Shown one piece after another: positions 33,253-42,013 of a DNA stretch of 64,000 nt (its first letter is position 1; every line of letters starts with the position of its first letter). The position numbers and the translations under genes were made by a program. The stretch is from Marinibacterium sp050389775 (GTDB taxonomy: Bacteria; Pseudomonadota; Alphaproteobacteria; Rhodobacterales; Rhodobacteraceae), in assembly GCF_050389775.1 (NCBI RefSeq), contig NZ_CP177144.1, forward strand, positions 1,116,001 to 1,180,000, written 5' to 3'. The notes under the pieces are model-generated. The model was not told the DNA's origin and did not search any database. It saw only the letters and a program-made list of their open reading frames with translations.

Positions 33253-33476
33253 GCAGAGCGCCTTTTCGCTGTGTCCCTCGGCCCCACCCTGGCCCGGAAT
33301 GCCCGGCTCCAGACTAGGGCCAGCCGCCCCCCGCCTGTCAAGCACGCCCCGGGCGGGGCGATGGGGTGATTGAATTGCCCGGGCAGAAGTGCCATCGACG
33401 GGGGCAACCGACGAGACAATCGGCACACCACGGAAACACCACGGGCAGACCAAGGGCAGGCAGGGGGCAGACGGCG

Positions 33477-34457
33477 ATGAAACGGGCGGAACAGGTGACT
33501 TTCGGCGGCTCCGGCCTGGATCGCGTGGCCCATCTGCGGGGCGACCCGGCGGCCCTGGCCGCGGCGCGGGCCAACCCGGATGCGGCCTCGATCCTGATGT
33601 GGCGGGGCAAGCCCATGGTCAGCGGGCCCGATGGCGACCGGCTGGTCTTTGTCTCGATGCAACACCCGGCCATCACCTCGGGCCATGACAGCGCCATCGG
33701 CCAGCCGATCCTGCTGGGCCAGGACGACACCGGGCCGCTCTTTGCCACCGACCTGTCGGGCTGGGCGCCCGAGGGGCTGGACGAGGGCGAGCTGAACCGG
33801 TTCCTCGACACCAGCCTGCAAAGCTATCCGGGGTTCCCCGCCGATCACGTCTTTGCCGAGCTGCGCCAGGTCATGACCCGGCTGAACCCGCGCCATGCCG
33901 AGCTGGCCGCCACGGCCAAGGCGCTGATCGGCTGGCACGAGATCCACCCGTTCTGCGCCCGTTGCGGCGCGCGGTCGGACATCGTGCAGGCCGGCTGGCA
34001 GCGCACCTGCCCGTCCTGCGGGGCGCATCATTTCCCGCGCACCGACCCGGTGGTCATCATGCTGATCACCCATGGCCATTCGGTGCTGATGGGCCGCAGC
34101 CCGGGCTGGCCCGAGGGCATGTATTCGCTGCTGGCCGGCTTCATCGAGCCGGGCGAAACGCTCGAAGCGGCGGTGCGCCGCGAGGTCTGGGAGGAATCCG
34201 GCGTGCGCGTCGGCGAGGTCGAATACCTGGCCAGCCAGCCCTGGCCCTTCCCGGCCTCGCTGATGTTCGGCTGCCGGGGCCGGGCGGAAAGCGCCGAGAT
34301 CAACATCGACCCGGTCGAGATCGAGGACGCGCTCTGGGTCAGCCGGTCGGAGATGATGGATGCCTTTGCCGGCACCCATCCCGTGATCAAACCGGCACGC
34401 AAGGGCGCCATTGCACATTTCCTGTTGCAGAACTGGCTTGCGGATACGCTGGATTGA
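33477..34457 (+). CDS. nudC: NAD+ diphosphatase / NAD-capped RNA hydrolase
   Basis: Nudix enzyme that cleaves NADH to NMNH and AMP and removes NAD caps from RNA. The 326-residue product has a zinc ribbon (C160, C163, C178, C181), a full Nudix box at 221-243 (GFIEPGETLEAAVRREVWEES plus GV) and the NudC-specific SQPWPFPAS at 253-261. The N-terminal NUDIX-like domain precedes the zinc ribbon, as in the E. coli enzyme, though this one is longer. ATG 33477 is chosen over upstream codons because the family N-terminus begins there. A lipid-binding SRPBCC gene follows 34 bases later. Confidence 0.95.
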   Translation: MKRAEQVTFGGSGLDRVAHLRGDPAALAAARANPDAASILMWRGKPMVSGPDGDRLVFVSMQHPAITSGHDSAIGQPILLGQDDTGPLFATDLSGWAPEGLDEGELNRFLDTSLQSYPGFPADHVFAELRQVMTRLNPRHAELAATAKALIGWHEIHPFCARCGARSDIVQAGWQRTCPSCGAHHFPRTDPVVIMLITHGHSVLMGRSPGWPEGMYSLLAGFIEPGETLEAAVRREVWEESGVRVGEVEYLASQPWPFPASLMFGCRGRAESAEINIDPVEIEDALWVSRSEMMDAFAGTHPVIKPARKGAIAHFLLQNWLADTLD

Positions 34458-34491
34458 TCCCTAGACTTCCGGCGAAAAAGAGCAGGCAGAC

Positions 34492-34962
34492 ATGAAATTC
34501 TCCAGCAAGGAAGACGTCGAGGCCCCGATCGCGCAGGTGTTCGACATGCTTGCCGATTTCGGCAGCTACGAGCGCCAGGCCCTGCGCCGCGGGATCGAGG
34601 TGCACCGCACCGATACCCGGGCCGAGCCGGGGGTGGGCGTGTCCTGGCATGCGCTGTTCGACCTGCGCGGCAAGCGGCGCGAGGTCGACGTTGTGGTCTC
34701 GGCTTTCGACCGGCCCGACAGCATCCATTTCACCTCTGACTCGCAGGGCTTGCAGGGGCTCGTGACGCTGGAACTGGTGGCCCTGTCGCCGCGGCGGACC
34801 CGGCTGGCCATCGAGGTCGATCTCAAGCCCAAGACCCTGTCGGCCCGGCTGCTGGTGCAATCTCTGAAGCTGGCCAAGAAGAACCTGACCAAGCGGTTCA
34901 AGCTGCGGGTGGCCGATTATGCCAAGGGCCTGGAAGACCGCTATCGCCAGCAGAACGGCTGA
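34492..34962 (+). CDS. SRPBCC (START/polyketide-cyclase-like) family protein
   Basis: Small cytoplasmic protein of 156 residues with the SRPBCC helix-grip fold that binds a hydrophobic ligand in a deep cavity. The start MKFSSKEDVEAPIAQVFDML is the typical first strand and helix (V-x-A-P-x-x-x-V-F), and the long C-terminal helix AKKNLTKRFKLRVADYAKGL closes the grip. It directly follows nudC (34 bases) and may be cotranscribed. No catalytic residues can be assigned and the ligand is unknown. Confidence 0.8.
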   Translation: MKFSSKEDVEAPIAQVFDMLADFGSYERQALRRGIEVHRTDTRAEPGVGVSWHALFDLRGKRREVDVVVSAFDRPDSIHFTSDSQGLQGLVTLELVALSPRRTRLAIEVDLKPKTLSARLLVQSLKLAKKNLTKRFKLRVADYAKGLEDRYRQQNG

Positions 34963-35092
34963 GGCGGTCGGTCGGGGCGGCGGCACGCCGGTCGGACCGG
35001 GATCGGACAGCGGATCGGCCTGCATCGCCGGATCGGGGGGCTGTCTTGACAGCCTCGGGGCGCGAAACGCCCGGCGGTGCCGGGCGGGCGGA

Positions 35093-35686
35093 TCAGAAGA
35101 TCAGCACCGCGCCGCTGGTGAACAGCAGGGCAATCATCGAATAGCCGGCCAGGGCAAAGAGCCCGTCGCGCACCAGCAGGGTCAGCGACATCAGCACCAC
35201 GGCCATGGCGGCCAGCGACGAGGTGAAGGGCAGCAGCTCCATGAAGGGCATGGCCGAACCGCACAGCATGCAGGCCAGGTAGATCAGCCGGTCGAAAGGC
35301 GCGGCGGCCAGGAATGTCAGGCGCGGCCGGGTGTGGCGGTCGAACCAGCGGGCCGGGCGCCACAGGCTGCGCGTGGCGCGTTCCAGCCAATGCGAGGGGA
35401 TGCGCCGGCGGCGCAGGATGTCGGGCAGCCAGAGCTTCTTGCGCCCGACCAGCAGCTGGGCCGAGACCAGGGCAATGATGATGCCGGCCACGCTGGAAAA
35501 TCCCGGCACGCCCGACAGCGGCGAAACCACGGCCAGGGCGGGCACCATCAGTACCGGCACAAAGGACGACCGGCCCATGGCGTCCAGCAGGTCACCGACA
35601 TTGGTTTCTTCGCCGTCGTCGACGGCATCGTGGATCTCCTCGATCACGTCGGCCATCGCCTCGGGGGGGAAACTGTCACTCATCAT
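35093..35686 (-). CDS. ExoD family exopolysaccharide synthesis protein
   Basis: Inner-membrane protein of the ExoD family, named for a Rhizobium gene affecting exopolysaccharide and alkali tolerance. About 197 residues from ATG 35686, with AAGGA just upstream; the adjacent ATG at 35683 is equally placed. The conserved core is VGDLLDAMGRSSFVPVLMVP and PLSGVPGFSSVAGIIIALVSAQLL, followed by an arginine-rich loop (LPDILRRRRIP) and three hydrophobic segments to the C-terminus (LFALAGYSMIALLFTSGAVLIF). Biochemical role is not established for the family. It is downstream of pheA on the same strand and convergent with the SRPBCC gene. Confidence 0.85.
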   Translation of the reverse strand: MMSDSFPPEAMADVIEEIHDAVDDGEETNVGDLLDAMGRSSFVPVLMVPALAVVSPLSGVPGFSSVAGIIIALVSAQLLVGRKKLWLPDILRRRRIPSHWLERATRSLWRPARWFDRHTRPRLTFLAAAPFDRLIYLACMLCGSAMPFMELLPFTSSLAAMAVVLMSLTLLVRDGLFALAGYSMIALLFTSGAVLIF

Positions 35687-35860
35687 GCTGTCCTTGGTTA
35701 CCGGCCCTTCGCCGGAGCGGCGCGTGCTCATGGGGACAGAACGTCCGAACAGGCCCGGACGTTCCCGCCGGGGCAGGCGGGAGCGGTCGGACATGCTGGC
35801 CGGAGTGAGCGGGGCCGGGACCTGCGGGGTCGAAGCGGCACGGACAGCAGGGCCGGGCGC

Positions 35861-36691
35861 CTATTGCCGGCCGGGATCTGCCGGGTAGACGCCCAGGATG
35901 GTCAGGTCGGTGGTGAAATAGGACAGCTCGTCCAGGGCCAGGGCGACGTTGGGATCTTCGGGATGGCCTTCGATATCGGCATAGAACTGGGTGGCCGTGA
36001 AGGACCCGCCGACCATGTAGCTTTCCAGCTTGGTCATGTTGACCCCGTTCGTCGCGAACCCGCCCATGGCCTTGTAGAGCGCGGCCGGGATGTTGCGGAC
36101 GCGGAAGACGAAGGTGGTGATCATCTTTTCCGCCCGCCGCGACTTGTCGGCCTCGCGCGACATGATCAGGAAGCGCGTGGTGTTGTGGGCATGGTCTTCG
36201 ATGTGGCGGGCCAGGATATCCAGCCCGTAGATTTCGGCGGCCAGGTCGGAGGCCAGCGCGCCGACGCTGCGCGGCCCGGTCCTGGCCAGCTCGGCGGCGG
36301 CACCGGCGCTGTCGGCCGCGGCCTCGCCCTTGATCCCGTAGCGGGCCAGGAACGAGGCGCATTGCGGGATCAGCACCAGGTGGGCGCGCACGGTCTCGAT
36401 TTCCTCGATCTGCACGCCGGGCAGGGCCATGAGCGAGATATGCACCCGCACGAAGGCCTCGTCGACGATGTGCAGGCCGGATTCGGGCAGCATGCGGTGA
36501 ATGTCGGCGACCCGGCCATAGGTCGAGTTCTCGACGGGCAGCATGGCCTGTTCGGCCTCGCCCGAGCGCACGGCGGCAATGACATCGTCGAAACTGCGGC
36601 AGGGCAGGGCTTCGAAGCCCGGCCGCGCCTCTTGGCAGGCGGCGTGGCTGTAGGCGCCGGGTTCCCCCTGGAAGGCAATGCGACGTGTCAT
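35861..36691 (-). CDS. pheA: Prephenate dehydratase
   Basis: Monofunctional enzyme that converts prephenate to phenylpyruvate in phenylalanine synthesis, 276 residues. The catalytic domain (1-180) starts IAFQGEPGAYSHAACQE and includes MLPVENSTYGRV and the NTTRFL motif with the catalytic threonine. The C-terminal ACT domain, TTFVFRVRNIPAALYKAMGG onward, binds phenylalanine for feedback control. In the ACT motif the usual ESRP reads ESYM, so regulation may differ. No chorismate mutase domain is fused. It is divergent from the cytochrome c gene. Confidence 0.95.
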   Translation of the reverse strand: MTRRIAFQGEPGAYSHAACQEARPGFEALPCRSFDDVIAAVRSGEAEQAMLPVENSTYGRVADIHRMLPESGLHIVDEAFVRVHISLMALPGVQIEEIETVRAHLVLIPQCASFLARYGIKGEAAADSAGAAAELARTGPRSVGALASDLAAEIYGLDILARHIEDHAHNTTRFLIMSREADKSRRAEKMITTFVFRVRNIPAALYKAMGGFATNGVNMTKLESYMVGGSFTATQFYADIEGHPEDPNVALALDELSYFTTDLTILGVYPADPGRQ

Positions 36692-36803
36692 GGCATGGTC
36701 CGATCTGGCATTTGGTCGATTGGTCGCGGTGTCTATACCTTGCGCGACGGAGGGGGAAGCCTTAGACATCCCTGCGACACCTATCAGTAAGGACAGGCGA
36801 TCC

Positions 36804-37310
36804 ATGGACACGATGACCACCACCAAGGTTGCAGCTTCGCTTTGCGGTGCGTTGCTGGTCTTCATGCTGGCCGGTTGGGCGGCTCAGGGGATCTACCATG
36901 TGGGCGGTCACGGCGAAGCGGCCTACGTGATCGAGACCGGCGGTGACGACACCGGCGGCGAAGCGGTCGAGGAAGGCCCGGCCTTTGCCGAGGTCCTGGC
37001 CAGCGCCGATGCCGGCAAGGGCGCCAATGTCTTCAAGAAATGCCAGGCCTGCCACAAGCTGGAGCCGGGCGTGAACGCCACCGGCCCGTCGCTGGCCGGC
37101 GTTGTCGGCCGGCCGATCGGCGGGGCCGCGGGCTTTGGCTATTCCGATGCCATGGCCAGCCACGGCGGCGACTGGACGCCCGAGGCGCTGAACGAATTCC
37201 TGGAAAAGCCGCGCGACTACATGCCCGGCACGGCGATGAGCTTCAACGGTCTGAACAAGATCGGCGATCGCGCCAACCTGGTGGCCTATCTGCAGACCAT
37301 CGGCGGCTGA
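36804..37310 (+). CDS. Membrane-anchored c-type cytochrome (CycM/cytochrome c552-like)
   Basis: Electron-transfer protein of 168 residues, anchored by an uncleaved N-terminal helix (about 10-30, ASLCGALLVFMLAGWAAQGIY) with the haem domain in the periplasm. The haem-binding CQACH is at 80-84 and the axial methionine is M145 in PGTAMSF. The acidic linker (VIETGGDDTGGEAVEEGP, 42-59) joins anchor and domain. It resembles the CycM-type cytochromes that pass electrons from the bc1 complex to cytochrome oxidase in alphaproteobacteria. AAGGACAGG precedes the ATG. A strong terminator follows, so it is monocistronic. Confidence 0.92.
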   Translation: MDTMTTTKVAASLCGALLVFMLAGWAAQGIYHVGGHGEAAYVIETGGDDTGGEAVEEGPAFAEVLASADAGKGANVFKKCQACHKLEPGVNATGPSLAGVVGRPIGGAAGFGYSDAMASHGGDWTPEALNEFLEKPRDYMPGTAMSFNGLNKIGDRANLVAYLQTIGG

Positions 37311-37351
37311 TCGCGGCCCGGCCGCCCGGCGGGTGGCCCACCCATTCCGAC

Positions 37352-37385
37352 ACGCCGTCGTGCGACCAGCGCGGCGGCGTTTTTC
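37352..37385 (+). terminator. Terminator after the cytochrome c gene
   Basis: A 12-bp stem (37352-37363 with 37369-37380, two G-T pairs) closes a GACCA loop and is followed directly by TTTTCTT. It is 42 bases after the stop and is the clearest intrinsic terminator in the window. Confidence 0.85.
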
Positions 37386-37417
37386 TTGGCCGCCCGGTTG
37401 CGCGCGCGCTGTCGTTC

Positions 37418-37517
37418 CGCGCCGTCCCGCCGGTTGGCGCGGCCCGGCCGACCTGGCCGGAGGCACCGTGATGCCGCAGGACGCCGACCGGCCGTTTCGC
37501 GCCGTCCCGCCGGTTGG
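37418..37517. repeat. CGCGCCGTCCCGCCGGTTGG direct repeat
   Basis: Two exact 20-base copies lie at 37418-37437 and 37498-37517, 80 bases apart, both followed by a variable tail. A shorter relative, GCCGTCCCGCCGGT, occurs near 49017 before the RsmC-like gene. The gap 37311-37794 holds a terminator, these repeats and the yejA regulatory palindrome, and no supported gene. Confidence 0.65.
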
Positions 37518-37731
37518 TGTGATTGAACTGCGTGGTGCAGGGGGACGGCGTGGCGCGGTTCTGCTGCATGGCGCGGGGCGGGGCGGTTTGCGGGGCGATG
37601 CCTGCACGGGCCGTTCACGGGCTTGTGGCCCGATCCGGGGCAAAGGCGCGGTTGACAGCCTGCATTCAACCTGCGGTAGAGAGCCGCGCTCACATAAACT
37701 CACTTGAATGTTGGCGCCCGGGCCTTTTAGC

Positions 37732-37752
37732 CTATTGTCAAATCGACAATAG
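37732..37752 (+). promoter_or_regulatory. Operator-like palindrome upstream of yejA
   Basis: Perfect 8-bp arms CTATTGTC (37732-37739) and GACAATAG (37745-37752) flank AAATC. The form TTGTC-N5-GACAA is common among GntR-type operators. It overlaps a weak -10 candidate TATTGT (37733-37738), itself 16 bases after TTGGCG (37711-37716), and lies 42 bases before the yejA start, so a repressor bound here would block transcription of the yej operon. Confidence 0.5.
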
Positions 37753-37794
37753 TTCCGGTTCCCACCCGAGAAAGCCCGATAGAGGATGAGCATC

Positions 37795-39777
37795 ATGTCA
37801 CGACGCCCTGCCGGTCCTGGCACCCCCGCATCCGTTGCCGCATCGCTGGTCTCGGACCTGCCCCGTGCCCTGCGCCTGACCCTGCTGGGCGGGCTGCTCC
37901 TGGTCGGTGGGGCGATGGCCGCCCGGGCCCAGGATGCGGGCGCGACAGCCGACGCGGCCCCGGCCGCCGACGCACCGGCCGAAGACGACCTGATCGTCAG
38001 CCACGGCTATTCCTTCTACGGCGACCTGAAATATCCGCCCGATTTCGCCCATTACGACTACGTCAATCCCGATGCCCCCAAGGGCGGCGAGATCTCCTTT
38101 GCCCGGCTGGGCACCTTCGATTCGATGAACCCCTATTCGATCAAGGGCCGGGCCGGCACGCTGAGCTGGATCATGTACGAAAGCCTGCTGGCCGACGGAC
38201 CGGCCGATGCCTATGGCGAAGCCTATGGCCTGCTGGCCGAAAGCGTCGAATACCCGGCCGACAAGAGCTGGGTCATCTTCCACATGCGCCCCGAGGCCAC
38301 GTTTTCCGATGGCACGCCGGTGACGGCAGACGACGTGGTGTTTTCCCACAACCTGCTGCTGGAACAGGGGCTTCCGTCCTATGCCGCGGCGGTCAAGAAA
38401 CGCATCCCCAAGGCCGAGGCGCTCGATGCGCATACGGTCAAGTTCTACTTTGCCGACGGCATCTCGCGCCGGTCGTTGATCGACCAGGTCGGCGGTGTGC
38501 CGGTCTGGTCAAAGGCATGGTTCGATGAGACCGGCGCGCGGCTGGACGAAAGCCGGTTGGAAACCTCGCCGGGGTCGGGGCCCTACATGATCGACAAGGT
38601 CGACGTGAACAACCGCATCACCTACAAGCGCAACCCCGATTACTGGGGCTGGGATCTGCCGGTGAACCAGGGCCGGCACAATTTCGATACGATCCGCGTG
38701 GAATATTTCGCCGACGATGCCCCCGCCTTCGAGGCTTTCAAGGCCGGCGAGGTGACCTTTCGCAGCGAGGGCGATTCCAAGAAATGGGCCAGCAATTATG
38801 ATTTCCCCAAGGTGCAGAACGGCCAGGTGATCAAGGCCGACCTGCCCGACGGCACGCCGCCGACGCCGGCGGGCTTCGTGTTCAACCTGCGCCGCGAGAT
38901 CATGCAGGACAAGCGCCTGCGCGAGGCGCTGGCACTTGGCTACAATTTCGAATGGACCAATGAATCGCTGCAATACGGCCTGTTCCGGCAACGGGCGTCG
39001 TTCTCGCAGGATACCCCGCTGATGGCCACCGGCGTGCCCGAGGGCGACGAGCTGGCGCTGCTGGAAAGCCTGGGCGAGATCGTGCCGCCCGAGATGCTGA
39101 CCGAAGAGGCCCGCATGCCGCACAGCTCGAACGGCGAGCGGCTGAACGACCGGCGCAACCTGCGCCGGGCCATGGCCCTGCTGGACGAGGCCGGCTGGCC
39201 CGTCGGGTCGGACGGCAAGCGCTACAATGCGGCCGGCGAGCCGCTGAAAATCACCTTCCTGTTCAACACGGCGGCCGAAGGCACGCTGGGCGCGGTGATC
39301 GAGAATTACATCAAGAACCTGGTGGCCATGGGCGTCGATGCCCAGCTGGAAAAGGTCGACCCCTCGCAATACACCCTGCGCGAGCGCGAGTTCGACTATG
39401 ACATGGTCTATGACAGCTATGCGTCCTTCCTGGGCGCGGGCACCGGGCTGATGCAGCGGTTCGGCTCGGACGAAGCGGCGTTCTCGGTCTTCAACCCGGC
39501 CGGGCTGGCCAGCCCGATGGTCGACGCGATCATCGACGCGGCGCTCTTTGCCGACAACAAGGCCGACGAGGAAACCGCCCTGCGCGCGCTCGACCGGGCG
39601 CTGCGCCACGAGTTCTTCATGGTGCCGCTGTGGTACAACCCAAGCTACTGGGTGGCCTATTACGACGAATACGAACATCCCGATCCGCTGCCCCCGCTCG
39701 ACCTGGGGTACCTGGATTTCTGGTGGTTCAACGCGGAAAAGGCGGCCGAGCTGAAAGCCTCGGGCGCGCTGAGGTAA
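37795..39777 (+). CDS. yejA: Peptide-type ABC transporter substrate-binding protein
   Basis: Periplasmic receptor of the family 5 (oligopeptide/SBP_bac_5) class, 660 residues from ATG 37795; AGAGG is nine bases before it and too close to the ATG at 37786. The signal peptide lies around ALRLTLLGGLLLVGGAMAARAQ and is followed by an Ala/Asp-rich linker. The YejA-like core includes YPPDFAHYDYVNPDAPKGG, the hallmark opening of the branch, FHMRPEATFSDGTPVTADDVVFS and YKRNPDYWGWDLPVNQGRHN. It heads yejABEF, nine bases before yejB. In relatives this system imports peptides such as microcin C; the natural ligand here is inferred. Confidence 0.92.
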   Translation: MSRRPAGPGTPASVAASLVSDLPRALRLTLLGGLLLVGGAMAARAQDAGATADAAPAADAPAEDDLIVSHGYSFYGDLKYPPDFAHYDYVNPDAPKGGEISFARLGTFDSMNPYSIKGRAGTLSWIMYESLLADGPADAYGEAYGLLAESVEYPADKSWVIFHMRPEATFSDGTPVTADDVVFSHNLLLEQGLPSYAAAVKKRIPKAEALDAHTVKFYFADGISRRSLIDQVGGVPVWSKAWFDETGARLDESRLETSPGSGPYMIDKVDVNNRITYKRNPDYWGWDLPVNQGRHNFDTIRVEYFADDAPAFEAFKAGEVTFRSEGDSKKWASNYDFPKVQNGQVIKADLPDGTPPTPAGFVFNLRREIMQDKRLREALALGYNFEWTNESLQYGLFRQRASFSQDTPLMATGVPEGDELALLESLGEIVPPEMLTEEARMPHSSNGERLNDRRNLRRAMALLDEAGWPVGSDGKRYNAAGEPLKITFLFNTAAEGTLGAVIENYIKNLVAMGVDAQLEKVDPSQYTLREREFDYDMVYDSYASFLGAGTGLMQRFGSDEAAFSVFNPAGLASPMVDAIIDAALFADNKADEETALRALDRALRHEFFMVPLWYNPSYWVAYYDEYEHPDPLPPLDLGYLDFWWFNAEKAAELKASGALR

Positions 39778-39786
39778 TCCGCGACC

Positions 39787-40875
39787 ATGGGCGCCTATAT
39801 CCTTCGGCGGCTGTTGCTGATCATCCCGACCCTGCTCGGCATCATGATCATCAACTTCACGCTGGTGCAGTTTGTCCCCGGCGGGCCGGTCGAACAGGCC
39901 ATCGCCCGCGCGCAGGGGCAGGGAGACGTGTTCGGCAGCTTTGCCGGTGGCCAGGGTGATACCGAGATGGCCGGCGAGAACGCCTTCGAGGACCGCTATG
40001 TCGGGGCCCGGGGGCTGCCGGAAGAATTCATCCAGGAGCTCGAACGCGAATACGGGTTCGACAAGCCGCCGGTTCAGCGGTTCCTGATCATGCTCGGCAA
40101 TTACGTGCGCTTCGACTTTGGCGAAAGCTATTTCCGGTCGATCGGCGTGACCGAACTGGTCGTCGAAAAGCTGCCGGTGTCCATATCGCTGGGCCTGTGG
40201 TCGACGCTGATCGCCTACCTGGTGTCGATCCCGCTGGGCATCGGCAAGGCGGTCAAGGACGGGTCGAAATTCGACACCTGGACCAGTGGCATCATCATCG
40301 TGGCCTACGCGATCCCGGGGTTCCTGTTCGCGGTGCTGCTGCTGGTGCTGTTTGCCGGCGGCTCATACTGGCAGATCTTCCCGCTACGGGGGCTGACATC
40401 CGACAATTGGGACCAGCTGAGCCTGCTGGGCAAGATCGGCGATTATTTCTGGCACATCACGCTGCCGGTCATCGCCTCGACGATCTCGGCCTTTGCCACG
40501 CTGACCCTGCTGACCAAGAACAGCTTCCTCGACGAGATCAAGAAGCAATATGTCATCACCGCCCGGGCCAAGGGCCTGTCGGAACGGCAGGTGCTCTATG
40601 GCCATGTCTTCCGCAACGCGATGCTGATCGTCATTGCCGGTTTCCCGGCAGCCTTCATTGGCATCTTCTTCGGGTCCTCGGTGATCATCGAAACGATCTT
40701 TTCGCTCGACGGCCTGGGCCGGCTGGGGTTCGAGGCCGCGGTGGCCCGCGATTACCCGGTGATCTTCGGCACGCTCTTCATCTTCGGCCTGATGGGCCTG
40801 GTGGTGGGCATCATCTCGGACCTGATGTACGTGCTGGTCGATCCTCGGATCGATTTCGAAAGCCGGCAGGGGTAA
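39787..40875 (+). CDS. yejB: ABC transporter permease YejB
   Basis: First permease subunit of the yej importer, 362 residues, inner membrane. The N-terminal helix begins MGAYILRRLLLIIPTLLGIM, the usual OppB/DppB start, followed by a periplasmic loop with an acidic GQGDTEMAGENAFEDRYVGARG stretch that is characteristic of YejB, then five further membrane segments. The coupling EAA loop is at KKQYVITARAKGLSERQVLYGHVF. It ends five bases before the yejE start, so the subunits are cotranslated. Confidence 0.93.
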   Translation: MGAYILRRLLLIIPTLLGIMIINFTLVQFVPGGPVEQAIARAQGQGDVFGSFAGGQGDTEMAGENAFEDRYVGARGLPEEFIQELEREYGFDKPPVQRFLIMLGNYVRFDFGESYFRSIGVTELVVEKLPVSISLGLWSTLIAYLVSIPLGIGKAVKDGSKFDTWTSGIIIVAYAIPGFLFAVLLLVLFAGGSYWQIFPLRGLTSDNWDQLSLLGKIGDYFWHITLPVIASTISAFATLTLLTKNSFLDEIKKQYVITARAKGLSERQVLYGHVFRNAMLIVIAGFPAAFIGIFFGSSVIIETIFSLDGLGRLGFEAAVARDYPVIFGTLFIFGLMGLVVGIISDLMYVLVDPRIDFESRQG

Positions 40876-40879
40876 GACC

Positions 40880-42013
40880 ATGGACGACATCAAACCCGCG
40901 CGCCGCCAGTTCCTGTCGCCGCTGAACCAGCGGCGCTGGCGGAATTTCAAGCGCAACCGGCGGGCCTTCTGGTCGCTGATCCTGTTCTCGGTGCTCTTCG
41001 GCCTGTCGCTCTTTGCCGAGTTCATTGCCAACGACAAGCCGATCCTGGTCAGCTACCGCGGCGAGCTCTACACCCCGATCTTCCGCTTTTACCCCGAAAC
41101 CGCCTTTGGCGGCGATTTCCGCACCGAGGCCATTTATCGGGATCCCGAGGTCGAATGCCTGATCGTGTCGGGCGGGCTGGACAGCTGTTTCGACGATCCC
41201 GAGGGCATCATCGAAGAGGCCCGGACGGGCATGGTCGACGGCGAGGAGATCGAGAAGGGCTGGACCCTGTGGCCGCCGATTCCCTATTCCTACGACACCT
41301 CGGTCGAACGGCCGGGCGCGGCGCCGTTGCCGCCCGGGGGCAACAACCTGCTGGGCACCGATGACACCAAGCGCGACGTGCTGGCCCGGGTGATCTATGG
41401 CTTCCGCCTGTCGATCCTGTTCACGATCATCGTCACCGGCTTTGCCTCGCTCATCGGCGTTGCGGCGGGGGCGGTGCAGGGCTTTTTCGGAGGCTGGCTG
41501 GACCTGATCTTTCAGCGCGTGATCGAGATCTGGTCGGCGACGCCGTCGCTTTACATCATCATCATCATGTTCGCGATCCTGGGCCGAAGTTTCTGGCTGC
41601 TGGTCTTCCTGCTGGTGGCGTTTTCCTGGACGTCGCTCGTGGGCGTCGTGCGGGCCGAGTTCCTGCGGGCGCGGAATTTCGAATATGTCCGCGCGGCGCG
41701 GGCCCTGGGCGTGAGCAACCGCACGATCATGTTCCGCCACATGCTGCCCAATGCCATGGTCGCCACGGTCACCATGCTGCCCTTCATCATCACCGGCACC
41801 ATCGGGTCGCTGGCCTCGCTGGATTTCCTGGGCTTCGGCCTGCCGTCCTCGGCCCCGTCGCTGGGCGAGCTGACCCTGCAGGCCAAGCAGAACCTGCAGG
41901 CGCCCTGGCTGGCCTTCACGGCCTTCTTCACCTTTGCCATCATGCTGTCGCTGCTCGTCTTCATCTTTGAAGGCGTGCGTGATGCCTTCGACCCGCGAAA
42001 GACCTTTTCATGA
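40880..42013 (+). CDS. yejE: ABC transporter permease YejE
   Basis: Second permease subunit, 377 residues. It opens with LNQRRWRNFKRNRRAFWSL and a first membrane helix, then a long periplasmic domain (about 55-160) containing GGDFRTEAIYRDPEVECLIV and WTLWPPIPYSYDT, which distinguishes YejE from OppC/DppC. The transmembrane core follows, with the EAA loop FEYVRAARALGVSNRTIMFR. The stop overlaps yejF by four bases (ATGA), indicating tight coupling. Confidence 0.93.
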   Translation: MDDIKPARRQFLSPLNQRRWRNFKRNRRAFWSLILFSVLFGLSLFAEFIANDKPILVSYRGELYTPIFRFYPETAFGGDFRTEAIYRDPEVECLIVSGGLDSCFDDPEGIIEEARTGMVDGEEIEKGWTLWPPIPYSYDTSVERPGAAPLPPGGNNLLGTDDTKRDVLARVIYGFRLSILFTIIVTGFASLIGVAAGAVQGFFGGWLDLIFQRVIEIWSATPSLYIIIIMFAILGRSFWLLVFLLVAFSWTSLVGVVRAEFLRARNFEYVRAARALGVSNRTIMFRHMLPNAMVATVTMLPFIITGTIGSLASLDFLGFGLPSSAPSLGELTLQAKQNLQAPWLAFTAFFTFAIMLSLLVFIFEGVRDAFDPRKTFS

